Assembly (NCBI RefSeq): GCF_014268495.2
Contig: NZ_CP077087.1
Location: 417,001 to 481,000 of the forward strand
Origin: Pseudomonas monsensis
Lineage (GTDB): Bacteria > Pseudomonadota > Gammaproteobacteria > Pseudomonadales > Pseudomonadaceae
Direction of reading: 5' to 3'
DNA length: 64,000 nucleotides
A program made the translations under genes and the position numbers. This document shows, in pieces, positions 43,737-52,109 of the stretch; position 1 is the first letter of the stretch; every line of letters begins with the position of its first letter. The notes under the pieces are model-generated. The model was not told the origin of the DNA, searched no databases, and saw only the letters and a list, made by a program, of their open reading frames with translations.

Positions 43737-44538
43737 CCACTACAAAGACTCTGCCGCAACGTGAGCGTGGCAAATCCTTTAGCAGCTGAATAGCTCGCGG
43801 GGAGAGTGGGACGGTTCTTGGTAGCCCGTTCTTGGTCGCTGGAAGATGAGCGGTTTTGCGATCCAAATTCACATGCTTCCAGCGCAACTCGAATAGCTCA
43901 CCACGGCGCATGGCTGTCTCAATTGCGAGTTGCACTATGGACCGTATCCAAGGGTTGTGCGAGGCGTCCGCATAGGTTCCATCGGCACGGCGCTCCCGAA
44001 GCTCCAAGGCGCTGAGGATGTATTGTTCTTCAATCGGGTCCAGGCGTCGTGAGCGTTCGTCGTTATAGCTAGGGCGGCTGACCATCCGCACCGGATTCTC
44101 GGCAAGATGAATTCCCCATTCGCGGCGAGCAACCTCAATCACGCATTGAAACAATGCCAGCTCACGCTTGACTGTATTGCCCTTGCGGATCTTCAGGCGC
44201 TCGTCACGGTAGCGGGCGAAGTCGGAGGAGGTGAGGGTGGCGACGATACGTGTTGCCAGTGGATGGCGCTTAAGCGCTTCCAGGCGTTTGATTTCCGAAT
44301 AGGCGCCTTTGTGCTTCGGAGCGATCTCGGAGATGTAGCGATCAATGAGTTGATGAAAGGCGGTGCGTTCAGCCTCGACGCGAGAGACAAAAATGCCTCG
44401 GTCGATTTCGCTTTCAATCATGCGCGCCCAGGCTTGCGCATCGGCTTTGGTTTCGAAGGTTTTTCGTTGGGCTGGATAGCCCTTGCGACGGATTTGCGCT
44501 TCCCACTGATACTCGCCGCGATTCCTGATTGTTGCCAT
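43729..44538 (-). pseudogene. Tyrosine integrase of the island, 3' half lost to the IS
   Basis: The N-terminal arm-binding domain (ATIRNRGEYQWEAQIRRKGYPAQRKTFETKADAQAWAR) and core-binding domain are intact, as are the first catalytic Arg (IETAMRRGELFELRW) and a Lys in the beta-hairpin (PATKNGLPRTVPL). The protein then ends at the IS border: GRVF is followed by VVVN and a stop that both come from the IS end. The HxxR box, the H/W and the catalytic Tyr are absent, and they are not found on the other side of the IS, so part of the gene was deleted. It should be inactive. The ATG at 44538 lies 115 bp from the tRNA end, typical of a tRNA island integrase. Confidence 0.9.
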
Positions 44539-44561
44539 TTCGACCATTCCCGCCACATTTA

Positions 44562-44581
44562 AGTGTGGCAAATTTGTGGCA
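44562..44581. repeat. 20-bp direct repeat, tRNA-proximal copy
   Basis: AGTGTGGCAAATTTGTGGCA lies between the integrase start and the tRNA gene, identical to 35266-35285. The pair probably marks arm-type or excision-factor sites of the original island. Confidence 0.75.
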
Positions 44582-44652
44582 AAAACGACTTTCAGGACTA
44601 GGACAGGTTTCTGTCTGGAGCGCTATCCCCTTGTAATACAAGGGAAAGAAGA

Positions 44653-44729
44653 TGGTGCACCAGGCGGGATTCGAACCCACGACCCCTGCCTTCGGAGGGC
44701 AGTACTCTATCCAGCTGAGCTACTGGTGC
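44653..44729 (-). tRNA. tRNA-Arg(CCG)
   Basis: A 77-base gene with acceptor GCACCAG/CTGGTGC, D-arm AGCTCAGCTGGATAGAG, anticodon loop CTCCGAA (anticodon CCG), a GGGTTCGAATCCC T-arm and an encoded CCA (44653-44655). It reads CGG Arg codons. The 3' part (44657-44697) is the att site of the island and was kept intact on integration. Confidence 0.95.
44657..44697. repeat. att core within tRNA-Arg (proximal island end)
   Basis: The 41-bp identity to 35118-35158 runs from the acceptor 3' strand through the T-arm into the anticodon loop. Integration therefore restores a complete tRNA gene at this end. Confidence 0.92.
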
Positions 44730-45172
44730 AGCGGGCGACATCATACCTAGGTCGGCTCGGGGCGTCCATGCCGGGATTTTGCGGGTTTTGTCAGGGCGCG
44801 TGTCCGTTGAAATCGCTGCATTCCTTAAAGCTGTAACGTCCTGCAAAAGGCTCGCTTGGCGCTTTGGCAGGACTGTTCTATGGTTTTGCTGCGGCGGGGG
44901 TTTTGGCGCGTTGATCTGAAAAATCCAACAAAAGCGGCGTTTTTGTTCTTTTTTTCGAACGACCTATTGTCCTTTAACCCCTTTGATCCTACGATCCGTT
45001 TGAGATTTCAAACGCTCTTTGGACAGGGTGTTGCAGCGCAGGTGGTTCGAATCGAGCACTGTTGATGCGCCACGCCCGGTCTCTGATTTCCCTGACGGCA
45101 GCCTTGCGAGGCGCCTTTCTACAATCATAATTTTGCTCCGCGCAGGCCGCGGTGCTGTTAAGGAAAGCCGAC
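44730..45172. other. Intergenic region upstream of gabD
   Basis: A 443-bp gap between the tRNA gene and gabD without a credible gene. It includes the tRNA promoter (minus strand), T-rich runs near 44938-44960 and a sigma-54-like element at 45019-45035. The 5' leader of gabD would be about 125 bases if that element is used. Confidence 0.6.
45019..45035 (+). promoter_or_regulatory. Candidate sigma-54 promoter of gabDT
   Basis: TTGGACAG-GGTG-TTGCA has the -24 GG and -12 GC at the right 12-base spacing, with three mismatches in the -24 block (ACA for CAC). It lies about 140 bp upstream of the gabD start. No activator site could be confirmed. Confidence 0.35.
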
Positions 45173-46615
45173 ATGCAGCTTAAAGACACCCTGTTGTTCC
45201 GCCAGCAAGCCTTCATTGATGGCGCTTGGGTCGATGCGGACAACGGTCAGACGATCAAGGTCAACAACCCGGCCACCGGCGAAATCCTCGGCACCGTGCC
45301 GAAGATGGGCGCAGCTGAAACCCGCCGCGCGATCGAAGCCGCCGACAAAGCGCTGCCGGCCTGGCGTGCACTGACCGCCAAGGAGCGCGCAGGCAAGCTG
45401 CGTCGCTGGTTCGAACTGATGATCGAGAACCAGGACGACCTCGCGCGCCTGATGACCCTCGAGCAGGGCAAGCCGCTGGCCGAAGCCAAGGGCGAAATCG
45501 TTTACGCCGCTTCGTTCATCGAGTGGTTCGCCGAAGAAGCCAAGCGCATCTATGGTGACGTGATTCCGGGCCACCAGCCGGACAAGCGCCTGATCGTGAT
45601 CAAGCAACCGATCGGCGTCACCGCCGCCATCACCCCGTGGAACTTCCCGGCCGCGATGATCACCCGTAAGGCCGGCCCGGCACTGGCCGCCGGTTGCACC
45701 ATGGTGCTCAAGCCGGCGTCGCAAACCCCGTTCTCCGCGTTCGCTCTGGCCGAACTGGCCCAGCGTGCCGGCATTCCAAAAGGCGTGTTCAGCGTGGTCT
45801 CCGGCAGCGCCGGCGATATCGGCAGCGAGCTGACCAGCAACCCGATCGTGCGCAAACTGTCCTTTACCGGCTCGACTGAAATCGGTCGTCAGCTGATGTC
45901 GGAATGCGCCAAGGACATCAAGAAAGTCTCGCTGGAACTGGGCGGTAACGCGCCGTTCATCGTGTTCGACGACGCGGACCTGGATAAGGCCGTCGAAGGC
46001 GCGATCATTTCCAAGTACCGCAACAACGGCCAGACCTGCGTCTGCGCCAACCGTCTGTACATTCAGGATTCGGTGTATGACGCGTTCGCCGAGAAGCTGA
46101 AAGTCGCAGTCGCCAAGCTGAAGATCGGCAACGGTCTGGAAGAAGGCACCACCACTGGCCCGCTGATCGACGAAAAAGCCGTGGCCAAGGTGCAAGAGCA
46201 CATTGCTGACGCCGTAGCCAAAGGCGCCACCGTGCTGGCCGGTGGCAAGCCGATGGAAGGCAACTTCTTCGAGCCGACCATCCTGACCAACGTGCCGAAA
46301 GACGCTGCCGTGGCCAAGGAAGAAACCTTCGGCCCGTTGGCGCCGCTGTTCCGCTTCAAAGACGAAGCCGAAGTGATCGCGATGTCCAACGACACCGAGT
46401 TCGGTCTGGCTTCCTACTTTTACGCTCGCGACCTGGGCCGTGTATTCCGTGTGGCCGAAGCGCTGGAATACGGCATGGTCGGCGTCAACACCGGGCTGAT
46501 CTCCAACGAAGTCGCGCCATTCGGCGGCATCAAGGCCTCGGGCCTGGGCCGTGAAGGCTCCAAGTACGGCATCGAAGATTACCTGGAAATCAAATACCTC
46601 TGCCTGGGCATCTAA
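45173..46615 (+). CDS. gabD: GabD, NADP-dependent succinate-semialdehyde dehydrogenase
   Basis: A 480-residue aldehyde dehydrogenase. PWNFPAAMITRKAGPALAAGCTMVLKPA (cofactor site), LELGGNAPFIVFDDAD (general-base Glu) and NNGQTCVCANR (catalytic Cys) are present. It oxidises succinate semialdehyde to succinate, the last step of 4-aminobutyrate use. AAGGA stands nine bases before the ATG at 45173. It lies just upstream of gabT, its pathway partner. Confidence 0.96.
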   Translation: MQLKDTLLFRQQAFIDGAWVDADNGQTIKVNNPATGEILGTVPKMGAAETRRAIEAADKALPAWRALTAKERAGKLRRWFELMIENQDDLARLMTLEQGKPLAEAKGEIVYAASFIEWFAEEAKRIYGDVIPGHQPDKRLIVIKQPIGVTAAITPWNFPAAMITRKAGPALAAGCTMVLKPASQTPFSAFALAELAQRAGIPKGVFSVVSGSAGDIGSELTSNPIVRKLSFTGSTEIGRQLMSECAKDIKKVSLELGGNAPFIVFDDADLDKAVEGAIISKYRNNGQTCVCANRLYIQDSVYDAFAEKLKVAVAKLKIGNGLEEGTTTGPLIDEKAVAKVQEHIADAVAKGATVLAGGKPMEGNFFEPTILTNVPKDAAVAKEETFGPLAPLFRFKDEAEVIAMSNDTEFGLASYFYARDLGRVFRVAEALEYGMVGVNTGLISNEVAPFGGIKASGLGREGSKYGIEDYLEIKYLCLGI

Positions 46616-46638
46616 GCCGAGAAAGGGATCGCTGCAAA

Positions 46639-46670
46639 CGCAAAGGGCACGAGAGCGCTGTCCCTTTGCG
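46639..46670 (+). terminator. Hairpin between gabD and gabT
   Basis: CGCAAAGGG (46639-46647) pairs with CCCTTTGCG (46662-46670). A T-poor tail (TCGTTTC) follows, so it may attenuate or stabilise rather than fully stop transcription. Confidence 0.55.
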
Positions 46671-46800
46671 TCGTTTCAAACCGGAATTTTCTCTGCGGCC
46701 AGGAACGCCGTGGCAGTCGATCATCGCATGCTGCCACCGTCGATTTCTCCCGCTTAATCCTTGAACCACGCCGCCCGATGAGCGGTGAATGAGGACTGTA

Positions 46801-48078
46801 ATGAGCAAGACTAACGCTGAACTGATGGCCCGCCGTACCGCAGCTGTTCCACGTGGTGTTGGCCAGATTCACCCGATCTTCGCTGAGTCGGCGAAGAACG
46901 CGACCGTGACTGACGTTGAAGGTCGTGAGTTCATCGACTTCGCCGGCGGTATCGCTGTACTGAACACTGGCCACGTGCACCCGAAAATCATCGCTGCGGT
47001 GACCGAACAACTGAACAAGCTGACTCACACCTGCTTCCAGGTACTGGCCTACGAGCCGTACGTTGAGCTGTGCGAAAAGATCAACGCCAAGGTGCCAGGT
47101 GATTTCGCCAAGAAAACCCTGCTGGTGACCACCGGTTCCGAAGCGGTGGAAAACGCCGTGAAAATCGCCCGCGCCGCCACTGGCCGTGCCGGCGTGATCG
47201 CCTTCACCGGTGCCTACCACGGTCGCACCATGATGACCCTGGGCCTGACCGGTAAAGTCGTGCCTTACTCGGCCGGCATGGGCCTGATGCCAGGCGGCAT
47301 CTTCCGTGCGCTGTACCCGAACGAACTGCACGGCGTGAGCGTCGACGACTCGATCGCTTCCATCGAACGCATCTTCAAGAACGACGCCGAGCCGAAAGAC
47401 ATCGCCGCGATCATCATCGAGCCTGTGCAGGGTGAAGGTGGTTTCTACGTCGCGCCGAAAGAATTCATGAAGCGTCTGCGCGCTTTGTGCGACCAGCACG
47501 GCATCCTGCTGATCGCTGACGAAGTACAGACGGGCGCTGGCCGTACCGGCACTTTCTTCGCCATGGAACAGATGGGCGTTGCGGCCGACCTGACCACTTT
47601 CGCCAAATCCATCGCCGGCGGTTTCCCGCTGGCCGGTGTCTGCGGCAAGGCCGAATACATGGACGCCATCGCCCCAGGCGGCCTGGGCGGCACCTACGCC
47701 GGTAGCCCGATTGCTTGCGCCGCGGCCCTGGCCGTGATGGAAGTGTTCGAAGAAGAGCACCTGCTGGACCGCTGCAAGGCAGTCGGTGAACGTCTGGTTA
47801 CCGGCCTGAAGGCCATCCAGGCCAAATACCCGGTGATCGGCGAAGTGCGTGCCCTGGGCGCGATGATCGCGGTCGAGCTGTTCGAAAACGGCGACAGCCA
47901 CAAGCCAAACCCGACGGCTGTTGCGGCTGTCGTGGCCAAGGCGCGTGACAAGGGCCTGATCCTGCTGTCCTGCGGCACCTACGGCAACGTTCTGCGCGTC
48001 CTGGTACCGCTGACTTCGCCGGACGAGCAACTGGACAAAGGTCTGGCGATCATCGAAGAGTGCTTCTCGGAGCTGTAA
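46801..48078 (+). CDS. gabT: GabT, 4-aminobutyrate aminotransferase
   Basis: A 425-residue class III aminotransferase. LLVTTGSEAVENAVKIAR and AYHGRTMMTLGLTGK bind the cofactor phosphate and ring, LIADEVQTGAGRTGTF holds the Asp that contacts pyridoxal phosphate, and TTFAKSIAGGFPL holds the Schiff-base Lys. It converts 4-aminobutyrate and 2-oxoglutarate to succinate semialdehyde and glutamate. The ATG at 46801 has GAGGA before it; an ATG 12 bases upstream lacks one. A strong terminator follows. Confidence 0.96.
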   Translation: MSKTNAELMARRTAAVPRGVGQIHPIFAESAKNATVTDVEGREFIDFAGGIAVLNTGHVHPKIIAAVTEQLNKLTHTCFQVLAYEPYVELCEKINAKVPGDFAKKTLLVTTGSEAVENAVKIARAATGRAGVIAFTGAYHGRTMMTLGLTGKVVPYSAGMGLMPGGIFRALYPNELHGVSVDDSIASIERIFKNDAEPKDIAAIIIEPVQGEGGFYVAPKEFMKRLRALCDQHGILLIADEVQTGAGRTGTFFAMEQMGVAADLTTFAKSIAGGFPLAGVCGKAEYMDAIAPGGLGGTYAGSPIACAAALAVMEVFEEEHLLDRCKAVGERLVTGLKAIQAKYPVIGEVRALGAMIAVELFENGDSHKPNPTAVAAVVAKARDKGLILLSCGTYGNVLRVLVPLTSPDEQLDKGLAIIEECFSEL

Positions 48079-48104
48079 GCCCCGACACTGTGTGATCAGC
48101 TCGA

Positions 48105-48132
48105 CAAAAAACCCGCTTCGGCGGGTTTTTTT
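48105..48132 (+). terminator. Intrinsic terminator of gabDT
   Basis: AAAAAACCCGC, loop TTCG, GCGGGTTTTTTT. The stem with a UUCG tetraloop and seven T residues is a typical strong terminator. Confidence 0.93.
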
Positions 48133-48218
48133 ACGCCCCTGAAACAGATCTATCGCTTTTGCACTGTATCGAATGGCCAGCATTGGCTAAGGTTCAGGCA
48201 TTGCAAGGGAGAGCGCGC

Positions 48219-49430
48219 ATGACTGCCGTTGATTTACCCGCCGTACCCCGAGTGCTGATTGCCGAGGCCGATCCGTGGTCCCGGGACCTGCTTAAACAAG
48301 TGCTGCTCAACGTCCGTTGTGATGCACGGCTGGACCTGTGTGCCGACGGCCAGCAAGCCATTTCATTGCTCAGCGAGGTGCCGTACGACCTGGCGATCGT
48401 CGATTGGGAGTTGCCCGGTGTCGACGGTTTGAACGTGTTGCGCAGCGTGCGCCAGCGCAAACGCAATCCGCCGTTGCCGTTCATTCTGATGAGCAGCCGC
48501 AACGACAGCGCCAGTGTGCGCGAAGCGTTACCGCTGGCCCCCACGGCCTACCTGACCAAACCCCTGAACATGGAAAGCCTGACCGAGCGTCTGCAGGGCT
48601 TGCTGCTCAATGCCGGGGAAGAAGTGTTCTGTGAAGTGCCCGTCCTGGCGCCGGGCATGACCTTGTCGGTGTTCCTCGAGCGCCGCCGCGAGCAGGCCGA
48701 TGGCGCGCCATTGATGACGGATGTGCAGGTGGCAGTCAAACGCAGCCTGAACCCGAACGGCCTCGATCTGAAGTTGCTGGAAGAAGAGATCAAAACCGAT
48801 CCGCAGATCACCGCGGTGTTGATTGCGGCGGCCAACAGCGCGGCGCAGCACTATGGCGCGCCCGTGCAGACCCTGGCGCAAGCGCTGCATCGGCTGGGTA
48901 CCGGGCAGAGCATGAACCTGATTCTCGGCCTGGCGCTCAAGCGCAGCGCCAGACTCAGTGATCCGTGTCTGGCCGATTACGCCGAGCGTTATTGGGGGCT
49001 GTCGCTGCACACGGCTGAATACGCTCGCACACTGGCGCGCCTGCTCGACCTGGATCAGGAGCGCTGCTATTGCGCAGGCATGTTGCATCGCCTCGGCGAT
49101 CTGGCGTTGTTGCGTTGTTTGCAGGAGTGGAAGCAGGCCGGCGGCGAACTGGATGAGTGGACGGAGGTGGGCGACGCGCTTGAGGCGTTTGGCGCGGCTT
49201 ACGGTTCGGCGTTGCGCACCCGCTGGCGCTTGCCGCTGGAGCTGCGTGAGTTGATTGCGTCGGCCTACCAGCTCGGTGGCGGGGTTTACTCCCGTGAGGC
49301 GCTGGTGATGAACATGGCCGCGCAGATGGCCCGCCTGACCGAGCATGAGGGCGTCGAGGAACTGGCCAAGAGTCGTACGGCGCGGTTGCTGAAGATCGGG
49401 CTGCCGGAGTTGATGCGGATGCGTAAATAA
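48219..49430 (+). CDS. Response regulator with HDOD output domain
   Basis: A 403-residue protein. The receiver domain (1 to about 125) has Asp62 in AIVDWELPG, SS after ILM and Lys in YLTKPL. The HDOD domain follows (about 170-370: LLEEEIKTDPQITAVLIAAANSAAQHYGAPVQTLAQALHRLGTGQSMNLILGLAL; CYCAGMLHRLGDLALLR). HDOD domains relate to HD phosphohydrolases but often lack activity and serve in signalling. No histidine kinase is adjacent. The ATG at 48219 has GGGAG before it. Its partner and role are not known. Confidence 0.87.
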   Translation: MTAVDLPAVPRVLIAEADPWSRDLLKQVLLNVRCDARLDLCADGQQAISLLSEVPYDLAIVDWELPGVDGLNVLRSVRQRKRNPPLPFILMSSRNDSASVREALPLAPTAYLTKPLNMESLTERLQGLLLNAGEEVFCEVPVLAPGMTLSVFLERRREQADGAPLMTDVQVAVKRSLNPNGLDLKLLEEEIKTDPQITAVLIAAANSAAQHYGAPVQTLAQALHRLGTGQSMNLILGLALKRSARLSDPCLADYAERYWGLSLHTAEYARTLARLLDLDQERCYCAGMLHRLGDLALLRCLQEWKQAGGELDEWTEVGDALEAFGAAYGSALRTRWRLPLELRELIASAYQLGGGVYSREALVMNMAAQMARLTEHEGVEELAKSRTARLLKIGLPELMRMRK

Positions 49431-49450
49431 CCTGGCTTACTGCCAATCAC

Positions 49451-49530
49451 TGTGAGCGCGGGCTGGCCGGCGATGGCGTCGGCGCAGACAACATCTTTGC
49501 TGGATGCGCTGGCCAGCCCGCTTCCACAGG
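49451..49530. repeat. Inverted REP pair (GCTGGCC family)
   Basis: GCGGGCTGGCCGGCGATGGC at the left and TGCGCTGGCCAGCCCGCTTC at the right face each other between two converging genes. Confidence 0.7.
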
Positions 49531-49554
49531 TTTTTTGGTGAATTCAAACAGCGG

Positions 49555-50544
49555 CTATGCAGAGATGATGCGGTTCTTGCCCTGGCGCTTGGCTTCGTAC
49601 ATCGCCGCATCCGCCCGGGCGAAGAGGCTGTCGAGGCTGTCGTCGTTCTCCATGAGACTGGTCAGGCCCTGACTGACGGTGATGCCGAAGCTCTGACCGT
49701 CATGGCTGAAGCTCAAACGCTGAATTTCCTGTTGCAGGCGCTGGGCCACTTGCATGGCCATGTCCGGCGCACAGCCCGGAAATACTGCCGCAAACTCTTC
49801 TCCACCAATCCGTCCGAACAGATCCCCCCGACGTAACGACCCTCGCCCGCACTCGGCAATGCGTTGCAATACGTTGTCGCCTTCAGGGTGGCCGTAGGTA
49901 TCGTTGATCACTTTGAAGTCATCTATATCCAGCAACAGAAACCCCATCTGCGAGCCTTGCAGGCGTGCCGCGCTGAATTCGCGGTTGGCGCATTCGAAGA
50001 AATGGCGGCGGTTGCTGCTTTGGGTCAGCACGTCGGTGGTGGCCAGGCGTTGCAGCTCGGTTTCCATCTGCTTCTTGTCGGTGATGTCCTCGGCGATGCC
50101 GACGATGATCACCGGTTGCCCGGGTTCGTCCTGACGGTTGATAAAGCATTTGTCGCTGAGCCAGCGCACCGAGCCGTCGGCCGCGATGATCCGGTACTCG
50201 CGATCTTCCACGGCGCCTTTGTGCAGGACTTCGGCGAGGCTGCGTTCGGCGTATTCCAGATCGTCGGGATAGATGCTGTCGCGCCACTGGTTGTAGTCGG
50301 CCAGCAGCAAACCGGCCGAGCGGCCGAAAATCCGTTCATAGGCGGGACTGACGTACAGCACCTGACGGGTTTCCCAGTTGAAGGCCCAGAGTACGGCGTT
50401 GACGCTTACCAGCAGCGAGCTGAACAGCTGTTCGCGCTCGCTCAGCCGGGCGACTTCGCCTTGGGCGTGCATCAACGCCATCAGGGTTTGCGCGGCCTCG
50501 GGCCATTGCGGGAAGGATGAGTCTTTTTGGTTGTTGTTGACCAT
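49555..50544 (-). CDS. PAS-GGDEF diguanylate cyclase
   Basis: A 329-residue soluble protein. A PAS domain (about 40-155: VLWAFNWETRQVLYVSPAYERIFGR, REYRIIAADGSVRWL, IVGIAEDITDKKQ) leads to a GGDEF domain with GGEEF intact and an RRGD inhibition site five residues before it. It should make c-di-GMP under feedback control, with sensing by the PAS domain. The ATG at 50544 is used; the in-frame TTG five codons earlier is unlikely. It lies next to desA but converges with nothing that suggests a target. Confidence 0.9.
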   Translation of the reverse strand: MVNNNQKDSSFPQWPEAAQTLMALMHAQGEVARLSEREQLFSSLLVSVNAVLWAFNWETRQVLYVSPAYERIFGRSAGLLLADYNQWRDSIYPDDLEYAERSLAEVLHKGAVEDREYRIIAADGSVRWLSDKCFINRQDEPGQPVIIVGIAEDITDKKQMETELQRLATTDVLTQSSNRRHFFECANREFSAARLQGSQMGFLLLDIDDFKVINDTYGHPEGDNVLQRIAECGRGSLRRGDLFGRIGGEEFAAVFPGCAPDMAMQVAQRLQQEIQRLSFSHDGQSFGITVSQGLTSLMENDDSLDSLFARADAAMYEAKRQGKNRIISA

Positions 50545-50653
50545 CGGCACAGATCTCAAAGGGCGTGCCGCATTTCGACAGCGGCCACAGTACAGCCCGC
50601 CGGGGTGGCGAAGTGTCTTTGAGATAGGGCTTTTGGTGCTAAGTTCCGTGCAT

Positions 50654-50773
50654 TTGTGGCGAGGGAGGTTGCTCCCGCCGGGCGGTCGTGGCGACGCGTT
50701 TCATCAATGAGAACGCGTCGTCAGGTTTTCGCTCGTTTCGCTACCGATCAGGGATGAATCCCCTCGCCACAGG
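50654..50773. repeat. Inverted REP pair with nested palindrome
   Basis: TGTGGCGAGGGAGGTTGCTC (from 50654) and ATCCCCTCGCCACAGG (ending 50773) form the arms. GACGCGTTTCATCAATGAGA and the following ACGCGTC form a smaller hairpin between them. Confidence 0.7.
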
Positions 50774-50789
50774 GGATCATTCACCAAAA

Positions 50790-51974
50790 TCAGACCGCTG
50801 CAGGGCGCAACGAGTAGGTTTTCAACTGGTCGGCAAATTCGCGCAGGGACTGAATGCCGCTGGCCTCGGCCTCGTGAATCCAGTCCTTGATGGCGGCGAG
50901 CATGTCGTGGCCATTTGCGCTGGTCTTGACCCAGATCTGCTGCAGGGCCAGACGTTTTTCGTAAATTACCTTCAGCGCCTGGCTGTGCTCGAGCATGTTC
51001 TGGATGCGCAAGTGATGACGCTCTTCCAGCAGACTGGTTTCCCGCGACAGCAAGCGTTTGGCGCGGTGGAACTGGTGGCGTACCGAATGATCGACCTTGG
51101 CCAGCTCCTGCTTGACCAGCGGACCGATCACCAACTTGCGGTACTGGGCCATGATCTGGAAGCGGTTGTTGAGGATCGCCATGGCGGTGTCCATGTCCAG
51201 ATTGCCCTTGCCTTCGACACGGTGGGCGATCGGTGCCACACGCTGGACCTTGGCCAGACGCAGGAAGCAGAAGACCTTGATCCACGCCCAGCCGAGGTCG
51301 AACTCCCACTTCTTCACCGACAGCTTGGCCGAGTTAGGGTAGGTGTGATGGTTATTGTGCAGCTCTTCGCCGCCGATCAGGATGCCCCACGGCACCAGAT
51401 TGGTCGCCGCGTCACGGCATTCGAAGTTGCGGTAGCCGATGGCATGGCCCAGGCCATTGACCACACCGGCGGCCCATACCGGGATCCACATCATCTGGAT
51501 CGCCCAGATGGTGATGCCGATGGTGCCGAACAGCAGCAGGTCGATGACGCCCATGATCGCCACGCCCAACATCGGGTAGCGGCTGTAGAGGTTGCGTTCG
51601 ATCCAGTCTTCGGGGCAGTTCTTGCCGTAGATGCGCAGGGTCTCCGGATTCTCGGCTTCGGCGCGATACAGTTCGGCGCCTTTGCGCAGTACGGTGGACA
51701 GCCCCTTGACGACCGGACTGTGCGGGTCGTCTTCGGTTTCGCATTTGGCGTGGTGTTTACGGTGGATGGCCGTCCACTCGCGGGTGTTCTGCGCCGTGGT
51801 CAGCCACAGCCAGAAGCGGAAAAAGTGTTTCAGGCCGGCATGCAGCTCAAGCGAGCGATGGGCCGAATATCGGTGCAGATAGACCGTGACGGCAACAATC
51901 GTCACGTGGGTCATCAGCAGGGTAACTGCGACCAGTGACCAGGCCGACAAGCCAAGAAAACCTTCGTACCACAT
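50790..51974 (-). CDS. desA: DesA-type fatty acid (acyl) delta-9 desaturase
   Basis: A 394-residue membrane di-iron desaturase. The three His boxes are HRYSAH, HRKHH and NNHHTYPNSAK; a fourth conserved region (YRNFECRDAATN) follows a membrane pair. It introduces a double bond into membrane phospholipid acyl chains, which adjusts fluidity. The C-terminus (about 285-394) is a charged helical extension. GAGGG lies about 12 bases before the ATG. It is divergent from the c-di-GMP gene at 52110. Confidence 0.9.
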   Translation of the reverse strand: MWYEGFLGLSAWSLVAVTLLMTHVTIVAVTVYLHRYSAHRSLELHAGLKHFFRFWLWLTTAQNTREWTAIHRKHHAKCETEDDPHSPVVKGLSTVLRKGAELYRAEAENPETLRIYGKNCPEDWIERNLYSRYPMLGVAIMGVIDLLLFGTIGITIWAIQMMWIPVWAAGVVNGLGHAIGYRNFECRDAATNLVPWGILIGGEELHNNHHTYPNSAKLSVKKWEFDLGWAWIKVFCFLRLAKVQRVAPIAHRVEGKGNLDMDTAMAILNNRFQIMAQYRKLVIGPLVKQELAKVDHSVRHQFHRAKRLLSRETSLLEERHHLRIQNMLEHSQALKVIYEKRLALQQIWVKTSANGHDMLAAIKDWIHEAEASGIQSLREFADQLKTYSLRPAAV

Positions 51975-52109
51975 AGGCTATAGGGCCCTCGATAAAGATA
52001 AAAACAGCCGTTGCATTATCACCAAGCACACAGATAAAACCAGTCGCCCTTTTAGATAAGAGTCGCTGGATGTTTCTTGACCTATAATTCCAACCTTTTT
52101 TGTAGGGAC

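Larger units (their letters stand above)
42510..43744 (+). mobile_element. IS3-family insertion sequence (1235 bp)
   Basis: The left end TGTAGTGGTC at 42510 is matched by its inverse ending at 43744; over 26 bp the two ends agree at 21 positions and both reach CCGGACAC. Inside are orfA and orfB in overlapping reading frames. No target site duplication is visible (GGAG before, AAGA after). The right end cuts the integrase gene. Confidence 0.9.

Noticed and set aside
44739..45151. Small genes in the gap before gabD
   Set aside because: Short open frames exist but have no ribosome site, no protein-like composition and no recognisable motif.
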